In this document: positions 22,601 through 30,966 of the stretch, piece after piece
Position numbering within the stretch: the first letter of the stretch is position 1
Layout of the letters: each line of letters begins with the position of its first letter
Assembly (NCBI GenBank): GCA_001839685.1
Contig: MLAK01000594.1
Location: 77,445 to 141,444 of the forward strand
Direction: 5' to 3'
From: Tritrichomonas foetus
Taxonomy: Eukaryota; Parabasalia; Tritrichomonadida; Tritrichomonadidae
DNA length: 64,000 nucleotides
Notes under the pieces: generated by a model
Database searches by the model: none
Told to the model about the DNA's origin: nothing
What the model saw: only the letters and a program-made list of their open reading frames with translations
Position numbers and translations under genes: made by a program

Positions 22601-23217
22601 ATTTGGAGAAATTTATTGAGAAAAACTTAGGTGATATTTATTCATTTATGGATATTTGTGTCATTTTAATCCAACTAGGAAGTAACAAAATTACGAATGC
22701 AATTTTTGATTTTGTTTCACTTGTATGTGAAAAAATTACAGATGGTGTTTTTGTTTCTGATGTTATAAATATGGTTGTTTATGATGATAAGTTTTCCTCT
22801 TTGATTTTGAAAGATAAACTTCATTTGAAAAATGTTGCTGATGATGAAGCACTATTTTGGGTTGATGTAATAAAGGGTGATTTTTCATTATTGCCTTCCG
22901 ACGATTTAGTTAATGTAATTTCTTGGGTTTGTAAAGTTTTGGAATATAATACAATCTACTTAAAACATAGATGTTTAGAAATTGTATCACGAATGATTTT
23001 GTCACCTTGTGCAACACCAACTAATCCACAAATTATTAACTTTGTTGAATATTTGATATATTCAAAAAATTCTGACAGTGAATTTGCGTATGAATTTTTA
23101 CGTTTACTAAATAAAGCTATTGGTCATATTGAAATCAATGTCAACAATATCGAAATTACGACTTATAGAAGATATCCTGATGAAGTCCGTGAGTATTTTT
23201 GCTCACTGCTAGAATAG
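19609..23217 (+). CDS. Large helical protein of unknown function, 1202 aa
   Basis: Not recognised. The whole protein reads as alternating amphipathic helices rich in Leu, Ile, Phe, Asn and Lys, as in HEAT/ARM-type solenoids. No catalytic motif, zinc-binding cluster, signal peptide or membrane segment is visible. Lys-rich stretches (for example NDKKKRE near residue 105) are scattered. The start is the first ATG after a T-rich leader, and the ORF is uninterrupted. Its size resembles the 1583- and 1284-residue solenoid proteins of this window, but no shared sequence is apparent. A scaffold or transport-adaptor role would be a guess. Confidence 0.7.
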   Translation: MTYLKKELKEKINSLSGNIANKEYYIDFCSRSDQLESLTNMVFLYQKLYFNELPKENSSIDILLLYTALFPSFDDTNPKFVISFISILLKSFSHFNKLRNDKKKREIANSKILDFKFTNYLELLITFSKFCLSVNDSEVKNLNCLFSFSSECFTYFFESNPKQFSQSIPIFLSSRGKFATFVNQIHFPNMSSIEIFNEIISQLIVSNSNSIVNPIVISKLVKSIIMTNKEIIPEKLTGEGDFYEILSFLLKIIHSESHKPYQDLLKFMTGYSKFKQAFIEVSVYYFSVSNDNSLVHDFISFIQCFKKEQFEADFPKEMFNNINPTKVEQIYDILRQLCRFGIANQNKSCILNIVEFVNKMTNSVFELVSPNNQDSIAQMASFLSGGCDLKMYPYQKAERFAFYLIANDTIRVRQVALDLLFKISQVFEKENTDWKDYELCSQALYRQFSNEIEYYIKKNKDTQMDLKSFVVKSRTLPALCYFTKRTATNRGDFAAKVLKEGIETGKKIPHMICFAISAYVPILLRMNKKIKYQPKQIFNLAQTLYTNLPTNNKYDSDEKSLYFIRNESLSLIDHNYLIEFLGYLSDSDTEAFVQLTQAALRNLPSIKANQSQVIQEEINVLQKFTEVNKLSSVAQAVINIVSQFELNKEEINIEQLIPILEGLFSENSTSNQLSCVSDAFIKLSKFLIEKKVDYNILFIEQCDMNFLEIAITNYHGMKEKIIDNALHFIPEVVTMYYLNEKQPLYDKVATSFLFCSSTDLNKAFLSKFPQVSESSKNLSKETVFNLMIDKTRFFQNCIKFFDSPYLYTVAARVLSCIQLFGSNFSLDTKNDGKEVKKKLFNIFIKLPTISPWEILLSNAEDSYMVFKTLIELGAPDSLVEDLYKNCKYSKDISNRFYSTNWDHLSEANNENSLRLFRKIISYSKLNIQEKLSMCKNYESFKVVIQKAIKTEDLFIIILTANTHLKFKKIAYLFISEYVQLLKEIKNNENDEKTMNEKNLEKFIEKNLGDIYSFMDICVILIQLGSNKITNAIFDFVSLVCEKITDGVFVSDVINMVVYDDKFSSLILKDKLHLKNVADDEALFWVDVIKGDFSLLPSDDLVNVISWVCKVLEYNTIYLKHRCLEIVSRMILSPCATPTNPQIINFVEYLIYSKNSDSEFAYEFLRLLNKAIGHIEINVNNIEITTYRRYPDEVREYFCSLLE

Positions 23218-23569
23218 TTATTATGATTAGTTACTAAAAATAGATGGCGCGCTGTTAATTACATTTTTTTTCCTCCCTCATTTACAACAATTTTTGAATT
23301 TCTTTCAATTTTAAATTATTGTTATCGAATACTCTTTATCAGAGTCATTAATTTCAGAAGAGTGAATACATAATATTATTATGAGAAGAAATTCTGTGAT
23401 TAAACATTGATGCTGAAATAATAATTTCATTTGGGAAAATAAAGATTGAAATGGAATCTTTTCTTAAAACATTAAAAAATTAGTAAAGAAATGTAAAATA
23501 AAGAAAATTTCATAAAATAATAATTTATAGACATAAAACAAAAGTTAAAGCAATAAATACTTCAGAATA
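23218..23569. other. Convergent intergenic region
   Basis: About 350 bases between the 3' ends of two convergent genes. AT-rich, presumably 3' untranslated and cleavage signals of both. No other feature seen. Confidence 0.5.
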
Positions 23570-24328
23570 TTATGTATATTTCATACTAGAAATTGAATAT
23601 GCTAAACTATTATCTTTTTCTTCATCCTTTCCAATTTCCTGTGTAAAAGTGTGAAAAGTGAGAAATCCAACAATTGCACCCAAAAACATACCCATAACGA
23701 CATCATCGACATGATGTGCCCTATCCCAAATCCTGCTGGCGCTTGCAAATATCGCAAGCACAATTGGGAGAATTCGGAAAAAGGTAAAAACGATTTGAGA
23801 TGATCTGAAAAGTTCTGCAATTAAAAAAGAAAGGAAAACAGCCGGAGCCATAATTTCAGCTGCATGGCCACTTGGAAATGAGTAAAATTGATCAGCAACC
23901 AAATCAGCAGGCAAATTCTGGGTGCATTGATAAAACGAGCCATCACCGCCACATCGCGCAAGGGTATCTGGACGTGGACGTGCAATAACCTTTTTCAAGA
24001 AACAACTAATCAGAATTGTAAAACAAATTGAAAAATAATAAGCAGCTAAACATTTTGATAATGATGAATCCAATCCATGATGATTCAGCCATATGAATGC
24101 AGCAACAACTCCACCAATTCCAAATGTGATTATACACAAATAATTATATGGAATTGTTGATGTGCGAAGAGGCTGATCAATATCAGAAATAATATTCGCG
24201 CGAAAATCGCGTGGATAAGGCGAAAAGTCAATTGTTAATCCTGTCGCAAGGACAACAGCCACTGCAACCCAGTCAAGAAAAGCATACTTCTTTAAAAGTT
24301 GGATTAAAAACTGTAACTTTTCATTCAT
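23570..24328 (-). CDS. PAP2-superfamily lipid phosphate phosphatase, 252 aa
   Basis: All three PAP2 catalytic motifs are present in order and spacing, numbered from the ATG at 24328: K112-x6-R119-P (in KKVIARPRP), PSGH at 152-155, and SR-x5-H-x3-D (S198, R199, H205, D209, in ASRIWDRAHHVDDV). About six membrane helices surround them. The family removes phosphate from phosphatidic acid, lysophosphatidate or similar lipids, usually at the ER, Golgi or plasma membrane; the exact substrate is not readable. The frame stays open upstream to 24412, but that extension begins with TTG, so the ATG at 24328 is chosen. This leaves 124 bases to the divergent Sec23/24-like gene. The conserved motifs suggest an active enzyme. 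Confidence 0.85.
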   Translation of the reverse strand: MNEKLQFLIQLLKKYAFLDWVAVAVVLATGLTIDFSPYPRDFRANIISDIDQPLRTSTIPYNYLCIITFGIGGVVAAFIWLNHHGLDSSLSKCLAAYYFSICFTILISCFLKKVIARPRPDTLARCGGDGSFYQCTQNLPADLVADQFYSFPSGHAAEIMAPAVFLSFLIAELFRSSQIVFTFFRILPIVLAIFASASRIWDRAHHVDDVVMGMFLGAIVGFLTFHTFTQEIGKDEEKDNSLAYSISSMKYT

Positions 24329-24428
24329 GCTGAAGCATAATAAACGGTCTCTATATTTCAATGCGTCTTCACTATCAAAATTCTTCACGATACAGATTTC
24401 AGATACAACCAATTTGGCCTTGATTTCA

Positions 24429-24433
24429 TCATT
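24429..24433 (+). promoter_or_regulatory. Candidate trichomonad initiator (Inr)
   Basis: TCATT fits the Trichomonas TCA-Y-(T/A) Inr. Its A lies 22 bases from the ATG at 24453, which supports that ATG rather than the in-frame one at 24327. Chance occurrence in AT-rich sequence cannot be excluded. Confidence 0.35.
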
Positions 24434-24452
24434 TCTAAACGGTCATCAACCA

Positions 24453-26150
24453 ATGAATCGGAACAAAAATGAAATTAAAGAAGAAATAGCAAATAAATTT
24501 GTGAAAAGATCAATGATTGCATATCCAGCAGATCCTCTAATATTGCCATTAGTTTTATATTTAGATTTATCACAATTTCCCCTAATTCCAATAATTGAAT
24601 ATCATGGGCAAATGAATCAATGTAAAATATGTGGTTCTTTTTTTAATCCATATTGTCCTATTGGTGAATCTTCCATTAATTGGAAATGCTCCATCTGCGG
24701 CACTTTAAACCAACTTCCTTTGCCACCATCGGACTCTATAATGACAGCTTATGGAATTGCAAAGAAATCCATTAGTTATAATAATGCTGTTTTTGATGTG
24801 ATACCTCCACATCGACCAATTAATCAAACGTTGCCTAGAATTGTGATTGCCATTCAAAGCACTCTTTTTGAAACAGTCAAATCATATATTTTGAAAGCAT
24901 TAGTAGAAAATCCGCTTTTTATTTACAGTGTTATTGTTTTTGATTCGACAATTCAGATATTTAATTTTCATTTACATAGTTGGCATGCAGTAGCTGATGA
25001 TTTTATAATGCCAACATCAAAAACTGATCATTTTTTTGAAACTTCTTTAAAATGTCATCATGCTTTTAAATCCTCATTGAAACCAAAGAATATGGGATGT
25101 AATATTGAAATGGTATGTGATTACGTAAATTTTTTTTACAATTCATATGTGAACACGAAACTTGTTCTAATTTTGTGTGGCTCTGTTGTTGTTCCCCCAC
25201 CTTTTGTTAATTTTCCTGTTTCTGTAGCTTTTATTGGTGATTCTTTATCTTTGGAACAATTCAAAATGTGGGAAAATAATCCTTCTATCACTTTACAACA
25301 ATTTAATTTCAATAATTATATCGAAAATGAACACTTTTTTTATTATATTTATAAATCTCTTCAATATCCATTTTTAAGTGATGTAAAAATCACTTTAAGA
25401 AAGCCAAAATCTTTTTCTATGACGAATATTAGTAATCATTTATATACAATAACGAGGCAATATAATACTAATAATATTTTAGCTGGTTTTATTCAATTTG
25501 AAATTCAATTTTATAATGTACATGGAATAAAATGCTTTCGATATATAACCCTTAGGATCCCTTTATCGCCTGATCCAAAAATATATCGAAGTGCTACTTT
25601 TCCAAATCCTTTACAGCAAATGTTTGTGGCTGCATCTTTTTTGGTTTCTCAAATTAGTCAAAATTATAATGAAACGCCTTTAAAACTCAGAAATTTAATC
25701 ATGGAATTATCTTATCAATTTCCATTAGCTAGTTCATTTTGGCCTCACTTTATATATAAATTAATTACCTCTGATCTTGTGAGTGATTCTATAAATAACC
25801 ACAAAAGATGTCAAACTTTACTTTCTTTGAAAGATTTACCACCACAACTGATTTTTCTTTATTTTTTACCTTTACAATATATTAATAAAAATCTTTCACC
25901 TATCTTTCCAAAGGCTTCAAAAGATGCTACTGCACAAGTGAACTCAAAAAAGATCAGTATTATTGCTGAAATTGGGTCAGATGTTGTTGAACTCTTGAAT
26001 ATTGATGAATATGTGTTACCAATTGAAAAAGTCGATAGTTTCCTAGAAACAGCTGATGAAGAGGCATTATTTTTGAAATGGAAGCATAACTGGGAAATAT
26101 CATCTTATGGATATAATAATGAAAAAAGAGAAAAACTGTTTAACAAATAA
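24453..26150 (+). CDS. Sec23/Sec24-like COPII coat protein, divergent, 565 aa
   Basis: A zinc-finger of Sec23/24 type occurs at residues ~57-85: C57-x2-C60, then FNPYC, then WKCSICGTLNQLP (C79, C82). It is preceded by the family's 'P..P..P' like N-terminal strand and followed by a trunk-like region (IVIAIQSTLFETVKSYI, then a VIVFDSTIQIFNF strand), a beta-sandwich-like stretch, a helical region (~430-500) and a possible short gelsolin-like end. COPII coats form vesicles leaving the ER. At 565 residues it is shorter than usual Sec23 (~760) or Sec24 (~900), and many family residues are altered, so it may be a specialised paralogue; whether it acts as Sec23 or Sec24 is unclear. An in-frame ATG at 24327 would overlap the start of the divergent PAP2 gene, so the ATG at 24453 is preferred. 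The stop overlaps TAAA. Confidence 0.7.
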   Translation: MNRNKNEIKEEIANKFVKRSMIAYPADPLILPLVLYLDLSQFPLIPIIEYHGQMNQCKICGSFFNPYCPIGESSINWKCSICGTLNQLPLPPSDSIMTAYGIAKKSISYNNAVFDVIPPHRPINQTLPRIVIAIQSTLFETVKSYILKALVENPLFIYSVIVFDSTIQIFNFHLHSWHAVADDFIMPTSKTDHFFETSLKCHHAFKSSLKPKNMGCNIEMVCDYVNFFYNSYVNTKLVLILCGSVVVPPPFVNFPVSVAFIGDSLSLEQFKMWENNPSITLQQFNFNNYIENEHFFYYIYKSLQYPFLSDVKITLRKPKSFSMTNISNHLYTITRQYNTNNILAGFIQFEIQFYNVHGIKCFRYITLRIPLSPDPKIYRSATFPNPLQQMFVAASFLVSQISQNYNETPLKLRNLIMELSYQFPLASSFWPHFIYKLITSDLVSDSINNHKRCQTLLSLKDLPPQLIFLYFLPLQYINKNLSPIFPKASKDATAQVNSKKISIIAEIGSDVVELLNIDEYVLPIEKVDSFLETADEEALFLKWKHNWEISSYGYNNEKREKLFNK

Positions 26151-26889
26151 ATGTTTGAATATATTAGAATAAAAATGTATAAAGCTATAATTCTTATCTG
26201 ATACTAATTATTATTATTTTCATGCTTTGTAACAGCACTTTGATCAGAACAGCATCCAACTTTTATCACAAAAATCATTTTAAATGAAGGAATTTATTCC
26301 CGAAAATTGACAAAATGTAATCTTAAATCTAACTTTTTTGGGATATGTTTTTATTAATAACTCAAGTGTTTGTGTCGATATTTTGCCTATCTATTTAACT
26401 ATATTTTTCTAATACAAAAGTCTTCATTTTGGGATTTATGTATTGCTACACTCTAGTCTTCTAAATAATGAAATAACGCATTAAAAAACCTTCTGAAAAA
26501 ACAATATCAGAAAAAAGAAAAAATAATTTATTTGATCAAATTTTCTCGCTTTCCAGATCTTCCCTTTCTTTATTATAAGTGTATTTCAAACTATAAATAA
26601 ATTTTTCATTTATAATGAATAACATCTTACAATCACTTTTAGAAGAAGTATCTAAAAAATGTGTGAAACATAAGATTTTGTGTTTTCTTGAAATAAGTGC
26701 GATTTTAGGTTCTATTCAACTCTACAAATGATGAAATTATAAGAAAAAGTGAAAAACGATGGATGAAATTATTTAGGCAATCTAAACGAATGATTCTTTG
26801 CAACAATTCATTGATTATAATTTTAGAACATGCAGAAGATTGGTTTCTAAAAACATGTTTACTATAACACAGATGTGTAATTGAGCTAC
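26151..26889. other. Convergent intergenic region, no gene seen
   Basis: About 740 AT-rich bases between the 3' ends of the Sec23/24-like gene and the small coiled-coil gene. Short frames on the minus strand near 26705-26899 lack any recognisable character. No RNA gene or repeat was found. Confidence 0.5.
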
Positions 26890-27153
26890 TTATGGACATA
26901 AAAGCTTGAAGGTATTGATCAAATAATTGAAAGTTTCATCGTTTGCAGATTCGATATTTTTCAGCATAGTCAAAATTTGCTTGAATTCTGTAACATTTAT
27001 ATCACCTTGGTTTAAGTGATGTACACGAATTTCATTGAATTTTTCACGTTGATCGTCCGCCCACGTACGAAAATTCTTTTCGAGATCAGCAACTCTCTTT
27101 ATTTCGTTATCGAGCTGCACATTAAGCGCATTTAAATCTGTCTTTGTACTCAT
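26890..27153 (-). CDS. Small coiled-coil protein, 87 aa
   Basis: Starting at the ATG at 27153 (MSTKTDLNALN), the protein is a single predicted coiled coil of alternating charged and hydrophobic residues, ending FNYLINTFKLLCP. The frame is open upstream to 27297, but that part is hydrophobic and basic, unlike the rest, and reads into the spacer of the divergent cyclophilin gene. I therefore take the internal ATG as the start. It could be a subunit of a coiled-coil complex (BLOC, kinetochore or HAUS-type proteins have this look), but no specific family is recognised. Its Glu/Lys-rich composition supports it being coding. Confidence 0.5.
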   Translation of the reverse strand: MSTKTDLNALNVQLDNEIKRVADLEKNFRTWADDQREKFNEIRVHHLNQGDINVTEFKQILTMLKNIESANDETFNYLINTFKLLCP

Positions 27154-27351
27154 CAAATCAACTTTTTTGGATTTCTTGACGAAATAATAAACAGAAAGAT
27201 ATAATTGACCTTTTAACCCTCTAGTTAACCAAAAATTAGATAACGATATAATTATATCAAATTTGATCATCATTATTTGAAGGTCAATTTTGACCAAGTA
27301 GATAAACTATTGTGAAACATCAAATTCTTTTTTGTTCGAAGCTGAATTACA

Positions 27352-27918
27352 ATGAATTCCCAAACAAATGAACAGGAAAGAATAAAGCCAGAGCCAGGTT
27401 GGGGTGGCCCACGCGTCTTTTTTGATTTTGCAATTGCCGATCGTCCAATTGGAAGGGTAGTTATCGAACTTTATCCAAATATCTGCCCAAAAACCTGCGA
27501 AAATTTCCGACAGTTCTGCACGGGTGAATACAGACCACGAGGTGTCCCAGTTGGCTACAAAGATACGCCAATTCATCGAGTTATTCCCGGATTTATAATT
27601 CAAGGCGGAGATTGCGAAAAGAAAAACGGCGAAGGAATTATGTCAATTTACGGATTCACTTTTGAAGACGAAAAGTCAGCATTTTCATTCAACGAAGCGG
27701 GAATAATCGGAATGGCGAATACCGGACCAGATTCTAACGGCTGCCAGTTTTTCATCACACTTGGAAATGTAGCTGACACTTTGGACAATCATTATGTCGC
27801 ATTTGGCAAGGTCATCAGTGGAATTTACACCATACGCCAAATTGAAAGCGTTCCTTTGAAGCCAAACACGGAATCACCAACCCTTCGTGTTTCTATTGAG
27901 CAGTGCGGTGAATTGTGA
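27352..27918 (+). CDS. Cyclophilin, PPIH (USA-CyP)-type peptidyl-prolyl isomerase, 188 aa
   Basis: A full cyclophilin fold is present: VFFDFAIADRPIGRVVIELY, ENFRQFCTGE, HRVIPGFIIQGGD and MANTGPDSNGCQFFITLG. Catalytic R76, F81 and Q84 are conserved. The insert GVPVGYKDTPIHRV and the C-terminal SIEQCGEL closely follow human PPIH, a cyclophilin bound to the U4/U6.U5 snRNP, so a spliceosomal role is a fair inference. The tryptophan that contacts cyclosporin in CypA (in 'WLDGKH') is replaced in VADTLDNHY, so weak drug binding is expected, while the following His is kept. A ~20-residue N-terminal extension precedes the domain. The gene is more GC-rich than its neighbours. Confidence 0.9.
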   Translation: MNSQTNEQERIKPEPGWGGPRVFFDFAIADRPIGRVVIELYPNICPKTCENFRQFCTGEYRPRGVPVGYKDTPIHRVIPGFIIQGGDCEKKNGEGIMSIYGFTFEDEKSAFSFNEAGIIGMANTGPDSNGCQFFITLGNVADTLDNHYVAFGKVISGIYTIRQIESVPLKPNTESPTLRVSIEQCGEL

Positions 27919-28099
27919 AAAATTGTATATGTAAATGTATTTGTATTTGTGTAAACTACTTTCAACAATGCGATTTTTTTTTCTTGTTGTATTTTATGAT
28001 GATTATCAAGTGGTTGCAAATACTAATCATTCAAAAAACGGAATCGGAAAGCATCTCTGTTAGATAACAAACGAAAAATAGGGCAGGACTTTTTTCCCA

Positions 28100-28117
28100 A
28101 TGAGATATTCTTTTTGA
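28100..28117 (+). promoter_or_regulatory. Upstream motif shared by two candidate RNA genes (copy A)
   Basis: ATGAG, then seven bases, then TTTTGA (28100-28104 and 28112-28117) lies 14 bases before the 5' stem arm of candidate RNA A. The same pair of words, six bases apart, precedes candidate RNA B by 17 bases. It may be a promoter element, but with two copies only this is tentative. Confidence 0.3.
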
Positions 28118-28131
28118 CAGAAAAATTGGTG

Positions 28132-28214
28132 AATGTGATGTGACTTCACGTGCTGCGCCTCCTCAAAGTCGAAGTGGAAGTAACCCAAAGAACCAGCAGG
28201 GCTCACATCACATT
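28132..28214 (+). ncRNA. Candidate structured small RNA, copy A
   Basis: A GC-richer island of about 83 nt closes with a perfect 12-bp stem: AATGTGATGTGA (28132-28143) pairs with TCACATCACATT (28203-28214). Just before the 3' arm is the block CAAAGAACCAGCA. Copy B at 36345-36490 has the same two arms and the same block. A T8 run follows at 28227-28234, and both copies are followed by TTTGGCCTTTATTTGACC 22-23 nt after the stem. I do not recognise the RNA: it is not tRNA, 5S, U6 or an obvious C/D or H/ACA snoRNA. The strand is chosen from the T-run and the shared downstream element. Confidence 0.5.
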
Positions 28215-28237
28215 TGTCATATGTAGTTTTTTTTACT

Positions 28238-28255
28238 TTTGGCCTTTATTTGACC
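28238..28255 (+). promoter_or_regulatory. Shared downstream element of candidate RNA A
   Basis: TTTGGCCTTTATTTGACC is identical to 36515-36532 and sits at nearly the same distance after the closing stem in both loci. It may be a 3'-end or termination signal, or an internal part of a longer RNA. Confidence 0.35.
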
Positions 28256-28675
28256 TTAACTTCACGTTATTCTTATCTCATAGGAAAATGTGTTTCGCCA
28301 AAATTAAAGGTGTGTGAAAGTGAAAGTAAATGCTTTTTTACTTTAGTCACTATAGAAAAATTTTTAACTAGTTAATTAATGAATGAAGTTTCGATTTCAT
28401 ATTTCGAAAAAAATCACACATAGTCTAAACTTTATGTCCGCAAATTGACACACTTTTTTCACAATAATAATTACATTAGTGAGCCTCTGCAATAAAACCA
28501 AAAGTTAAGCCAAAAATGCACAATTCACATTTCGAATTGAGCGAAATGTTTTTCAAATTTTGTCATAATGCAGAAGCATAGAGACTCTCTATTAGAGAGA
28601 AATTCCTTTTAGTTCCATCAAGTAGATGATGAAAAATGATCATATATTTTGAGCGACCGTTTATTTGACCATTTC

Positions 28676-29203
28676 ATGCAATTTCAAATCCCAATCACCG
28701 ACAGTTATGCTCAGAGAAATAAGCCGTATCAGCCTATCCCACAACAAAAGAAATTACCGCCTTCCAAAATTAATCCAAGAGGTTGGAGACCATATCGCAC
28801 GCCGAAGGGATTAAATCAAAATGCGCAACCTGTTGAGAACGGCCCAAATTCACCAGTGCTGAATGAAATGCTTTCAAATGAGTTAAACGTTCATTCAAAC
28901 GAGCAACATCGATTATCAAACGACAGAAAACAGGTGAAGAATTTAAATAATTTATACATTTCCAATTGCAACGAACGAGAGCATCAAGCTCGTCTAGAGT
29001 TTTTCAAGAATTTGATTCATCCGCCTTCACAGCTCGACATCCCAGAAGATCCAACCATCCCTGCTCTTCCCGCGCTTTCACTTCATAAGGAAAATACGGC
29101 TATGCCAATCACTGGCTCAGTTTTCTCGATTAAGGAGATGGACTCAATTCCTCTCATCACCAATGATGATAATGCTTACACTATGCGTCCATACCAAGTG
29201 TGA
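28676..29203 (+). CDS. Pro/Asn-rich protein of unknown function, 175 aa
   Basis: Not recognised. The protein is mostly disordered: a Pro/Gln/Lys-rich N-terminus (PYQPIPQQKKLPPSK), a conserved-looking GWRPYRTPKGL, a charged helical segment (~95-125, NEREHQARLEFFKNLIHPP) and a Pro-rich acidic stretch (PEDPTIPALPALSL). The frame opens earlier with TTG, but the first ATG is at 28676. The sequence TTTATTTGACC lies about 12 bases upstream and matches 11 bases of the element after the neighbouring candidate RNA, possibly by chance. No domain, signal peptide or membrane span is visible. Confidence 0.55.
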   Translation: MQFQIPITDSYAQRNKPYQPIPQQKKLPPSKINPRGWRPYRTPKGLNQNAQPVENGPNSPVLNEMLSNELNVHSNEQHRLSNDRKQVKNLNNLYISNCNEREHQARLEFFKNLIHPPSQLDIPEDPTIPALPALSLHKENTAMPITGSVFSIKEMDSIPLITNDDNAYTMRPYQV

Positions 29204-29653
29204 AAATATTCTGACAAGTTTTCATGACATGGACAAAAAAGTGCCAGATGGTAATCAGCATTTATTTTTTCTACAATGTGATTCAATGAGCTCGTGTCAT
29301 TATTGGTCATTTGTGAAGGAAGTTATTTTGGACGCGGAACTCCAGCAATGTCCTACACTCCACCTATTTCTGGAAAATCGGTTGTTTTACTAAATAATAG
29401 AATAATAAATATAACTTTAAAGATCTTTTTGATATTATCTATTAATTTTAAATGTTAATTATTTTATTTTCATGTCTTATCTTGGTTTTCTGGAGGGTGC
29501 TTTTAATCATTCTCTTTCTACGAAACTATGAAAGCAGTGAAATCAAATTCTCCGGAATCATTCAAATCTAAATGAATTAAAAACTCAATGTCTTTCCACG
29601 TTTTATATTGCATAGTTAAAAGAACACTGAGTCGAATTAGCCGGCTTCAGACT

Positions 29654-29727
29654 TCCTCCCTAACTCAGTTGGTTAGAGTGTCAGACTGTTAATCTGGAAG
29701 TCGTGTGTTCGAGCCACACGGGAGGAG
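29654..29727 (+). tRNA. tRNA-Asn (GUU)
   Basis: A complete cloverleaf folds: acceptor TCCTCCC/GGGAGGA (29654-29660 with 29720-29726), D stem ACTC/GAGT, anticodon stem TCAGA/TCTGG with loop CTGTTAA (anticodon GTT at 29688-29690), a five-base variable loop, and T stem GTGTG/CACAC with loop TTCGAGC. The discriminator is G; CCA is not encoded. A T-run just downstream (29730-29735) serves as a pol III terminator. There is no intron. Confidence 0.95.
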
Positions 29728-29754
29728 ATTTTTTTCATTTTTTTTTGTTTTTAA

Positions 29755-30222
29755 GACATTAGCTCGACTTTCAATACACATGTCGAATTAGCATTTGTTG
29801 TTGGTTATAATGATGTAATTCATGAAGCTTTTTCTCAATATTTTTCAAATTTACATGATATATATACCGATGTCGATCAATTGATTCTGGGAATACCTAA
29901 GTATTTTGATAACCAAATTTATTGAAACTTCAGAAATCTTTGAAGTTCCTTAAGATATATAATTTAGCTTTGATGAATTTTTAAATCAGAACATTATCAT
30001 TAAAATGATACCACAGACTTAAACAATGCTCCACAACTAGATTATGTAATTATTTCTGCCAATAATGAGCTCATGAATATTTTACTTATGGAGAGAAATG
30101 ACAAAAATGATGCATTCATCAATCGTGGACAAACTCGAACAATTGATGATTTAATTCAATTTAGTAAAGAGGTTCCACCTTTGTTCTTGACAGATGAAGA
30201 GCTGTTACATAAGGTTCATTGA
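29755..30222 (+). pseudogene. Decayed protein-coding remnant next to tRNA-Asn
   Basis: Two segments in the same frame read like protein: 29755-29925 (LAFVVGYNDVIHEAFSQY... ending at TGA) and 30004-30222 (SANNELMNILLMERN... SKEVPPLFLTDEELLHKVH, ending at TGA). Between them the frame carries several stops. The segments have balanced amphipathic and charged residues, unlike the surrounding non-coding DNA. I cannot name the family. Because both pieces are in one frame, point mutations rather than frameshifts may have broken it, or the two pieces may be chance frames. Confidence 0.35.
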
Positions 30223-30495
30223 TGGTCAATTCTCCTTTTCGTTTCATCATCAAGAATCTTTTGAGGAAAATTGAGTTTTTTTGATTTGTGCCAATTCGTT
30301 ACATTGTTTTAGAGTTTTCACCATTTATTTGAGATTGAAATGAGATGAAAAGCGAACTAGAAAAAAGGATATATGAACGTGAAAATACATTTTAATATCT
30401 ATATATTTGCCCAAGAAATAGGAAACATCATGGTAGTTATTTTTCCAATCATTAATTAATGATTTTTGTATATTTTTCTTTTGATTGGAAAACAA

Positions 30496-30966
30496 TTAAG
30501 TTGGAAACAAAGCTTTGGAGTAAGCCAAATTAAGTGAGTCATATGGAGTGAGCTCTCGATTCAAAATTCCTAAGGCATTTCGTGTCAGCTCTTGGGCTTT
30601 ATGTCCAATGTGTCCCGAACTGAGATTATAAGGTGAATCTGCCATTGACCTTTCCATTATGTTCGCTATGTCATTTAGTGTCTTTGAATTTGTAAAAATT
30701 GAGAGATTTTTATGGCATTCCCAAAAATGACCTTGTGCTGACACTTTGTTAACTTCTTTATCATACTGATAAGGACCACATACGTATACAATTGAATCAG
30801 TGAAATATTCAACAATAAAGAAGCCATGCTTGGTTTCACAAAAAAGTGCCGATTGCGCAATCAAGCGCGAGTCGTCTCTACGACGAGTAATTCGCCTTCT
30901 TATGACATACAAACCATTGACCTTGTCTTTACTGTAGTTGGCGCTTAATCCAACCCACTTAACCAT
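30496..30966 (-). CDS. Protein of unknown function, 156 aa
   Basis: Not firmly recognised. The protein begins MVKWVGLSANY, has a run of Arg (RRRITRRR), then strands LIAQSALFCETKHGFFIVEYFTDSIVYVCG and a helical C-terminal half with GHIGHKAQELTRNALGIL. A strand pair with 'H..F..EY' followed by a later 'H.AQ' helix loosely recalls permuted NlpC/P60 or LRAT-like folds, but the expected catalytic Cys before 'H.AQ' is absent (Gly there), so at best it would be an inactive relative. No signal peptide or membrane span is seen. Residue composition is less Asn/Lys-biased than its neighbours, which supports real coding. Confidence 0.55.
   Translation of the reverse strand: MVKWVGLSANYSKDKVNGLYVIRRRITRRRDDSRLIAQSALFCETKHGFFIVEYFTDSIVYVCGPYQYDKEVNKVSAQGHFWECHKNLSIFTNSKTLNDIANIMERSMADSPYNLSSGHIGHKAQELTRNALGILNRELTPYDSLNLAYSKALFPT

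Noticed and set aside
29163..29393. Plus-strand frame overlapping the end of the 175-residue protein
   Set aside because: Overlaps a better-supported gene and continues into non-coding sequence without protein-like character.
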